Shown here: one piece after another, positions 14,242-15,161 of the stretch
Numbering within the stretch: the first letter of the stretch is position 1
Layout of the letters: each line of letters begins with the position of its first letter
DNA from: JAXDLH01 sp034666705
GTDB taxonomy: Bacteria; Chloroflexota; UBA6077; SHYK01
Direction: 5' to 3'
Assembly (NCBI GenBank): GCA_034666705.1
Contig: JAXDLH010000175.1
Location: 1 to 15,161 of the forward strand
DNA length: 15,161 nt
Notes under the pieces: generated by a model
Database searches by the model: none
What the model was told of the DNA's origin: nothing
What the model saw: the letters and a program-made list of their open reading frames with translations, nothing else
Program-made: the position numbers and the translations under genes

Positions 14242-15161
14242 GCCGATGGACTCTCCGTCTCTGCAATCGCAGGCTTTTCTTCAGCCAGGTGCGCGGCGAC
14301 TTCCGGGTCGCCAACGCTCGGGTCTGCGGCCTGTAGCTGAGCGGCCGGCGCCTCGTCGACGCTCGGTTCGGTGGGGGCTTGCGCCGCTTCGGGATTAGCT
14401 GCCGGGGCTTCCAACCCCGCCGCTTCTTCCGTAGCTATTGCTGCGTCTTCGTTCGTTGCCACGCCTTCGGTGGCGCCTTCTTCGAGCGCGCCGCCCGCGG
14501 CCCACGCTTCGAGCTCAGCCCGGGCGATTGCGGCGTCCGACTTTATGTCGATTCGCCACCCGGTGAGTCGCGCTGCAAGCCGGGCGTTCTGCCCCTCGCG
14601 GCCGATGGCGAGCGAGAGCTGGCGTTCCGGCACGACGACGACCGCGGTGCGCTCATCCTCGTTGATCTCGACCCGCTGGACCTGGGCGGGGCTCAGCGCG
14701 GACGCCACAAAGGTCGCCGGCTCCGCGTCCCACGGGATGACGTCGATCTTCTCTCCATTCAACTCGTTGACGATGTTCTGGATGCGCACGCCGCGCATAC
14801 CCACGCACGAGCCTACCGGGTCGATCCCCTCCTGGTTTGCGGCGACCGCCACCTTCGAGCGGGCGCCAGGCTCGCGAGCAATCGCTTTGATCTCTACGGT
14901 GCCGTTGAAGATCTCCGGCACCTCCTGCTCGAAGAGCCGCTTGATCATCATCTTGTGGGCCCGCGACACGAGCAACTGCGGGCCCTTGTGCGTATCGTGC
15001 ACCTCGACGAGGTACACACGGAGCCGCTGCCCGGAGAAGTAGCGCTCCGAGGGGACCTGCTCGCTGCGCGGCATCACGGCCTCGGTCTTGCCAAGCTCCA
15101 TGATGACGGTACCGGCCTCGATCCGCTGTACTAAGCCATGGATCAGCTCGCCAACGCGCTC
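14238..15161 (-). CDS. nusA: Transcription termination/antitermination factor NusA, 5' end off the window
   Basis: NusA binds RNA polymerase and nascent RNA, stimulating pausing, termination or antitermination. The frame is open from the right edge (reading ERVGELIHGLVQRIEAG) for 307 codons to the stop at 14238, so the N-terminal polymerase-binding domain and the start of the S1 domain are missing. Visible parts, numbered within the window, are the end of S1 (LGKTEAVMPRSEQVPSERY, residues 23-41), KH1 with the GMRGVRIQNIVNELNGEKIDV block, and KH2 with LAIGREGQNARLAARLTGW. After KH2 the last 90 or so residues are an Ala/Glu/Pro-rich acidic tail instead of the two helical AR repeats of gamma-proteobacterial NusA. 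A Met at 15101 is internal to S1 and is not the start. Confidence 0.95.
   Translation of the reverse strand, partial: ERVGELIHGLVQRIEAGTVIMELGKTEAVMPRSEQVPSERYFSGQRLRVYLVEVHDTHKGPQLLVSRAHKMMIKRLFEQEVPEIFNGTVEIKAIAREPGARSKVAVAANQEGIDPVGSCVGMRGVRIQNIVNELNGEKIDVIPWDAEPATFVASALSPAQVQRVEINEDERTAVVVVPERQLSLAIGREGQNARLAARLTGWRIDIKSDAAIARAELEAWAAGGALEEGATEGVATNEDAAIATEEAAGLEAPAANPEAAQAPTEPSVDEAPAAQLQAADPSVGDPEVAAHLAEEKPAIAETESPSA

Noticed and set aside
14379..15134. Plus-strand open frame of 251 codons opposite nusA
   Set aside because: It is antisense to conserved NusA KH/S1 sequence and shows no protein family features of its own.
1..15161. CRISPR array, transposon ends, prophage or toxin-antitoxin/defence genes
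   Set aside because: I saw no regularly spaced direct repeats, transposase or integrase motifs, or defence-type protein families; gene content is conserved housekeeping throughout.

Overview
This is a GC-rich, densely packed bacterial chromosome segment made almost entirely of housekeeping genes. I see no tRNA or rRNA gene, insertion sequence, prophage, CRISPR array or defence island. The gene set suggests a GC-rich, non-proteobacterial lineage: a nusA-ylxR-infB-rbfA-nrnA-truB-ribF cluster, an FmdB-type zinc ribbon with a Gly/Cys tail, an EF-G-like second translocase, and yebC-ruvC-ruvA without ruvB. My best guess is Chloroflexota, perhaps close to Thermomicrobia/Sphaerobacter. That is inference from gene content, not a measured affiliation.

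Layout from left to right. (1) A 3'-truncated thiE on the minus strand (1-614) diverges from a plus-strand pair: an AI-2E-family membrane protein (677-1906) and galU (1932-2828). (2) A convergent junction with a strong 15-bp hairpin (2859-2892) separates galU from a long minus-strand group. In transcription order this group is rhomboid protease (6087-5386), yebC (5346-4597), ruvC (4600-4070), ruvA (4073-3489) and an unrecognised Cys-rich protein (3475-2909). yebC/ruvC and ruvC/ruvA share 4-bp stop/start overlaps. (3) A compact divergent promoter region (6088-6176) drives the rhomboid group leftwards and an EF-G-like GTPase (6177-8225) rightwards. The GTPase gene ends in a clear intrinsic terminator (8249-8281). 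(4) From 8285 to the right edge is one minus-strand transcription/translation cluster. In transcription order it is nusA (5' end off the window), ylxR/rnpM, infB, rbfA, nrnA, truB, ribF and fmdB.

Functionally, the right-hand cluster joins transcription elongation/antitermination (NusA), RNase P modulation (YlxR), translation initiation (IF2), 30S maturation (RbfA), nanoRNA/pAp turnover (NrnA), tRNA pseudouridylation (TruB) and flavin cofactor synthesis (RibF). The middle group joins Holliday-junction processing (RuvA, RuvC) to YebC and a rhomboid protease.

I found no convincing new biological system. The items most worth a second look are the unknown Cys-rich protein in the place where ruvB is often found, the EF-G-like protein's altered G-motifs (NKME, DTPGY), the palindrome inside the divergent promoter, and a perfect 22-bp palindrome at the AI-2E/galU junction.
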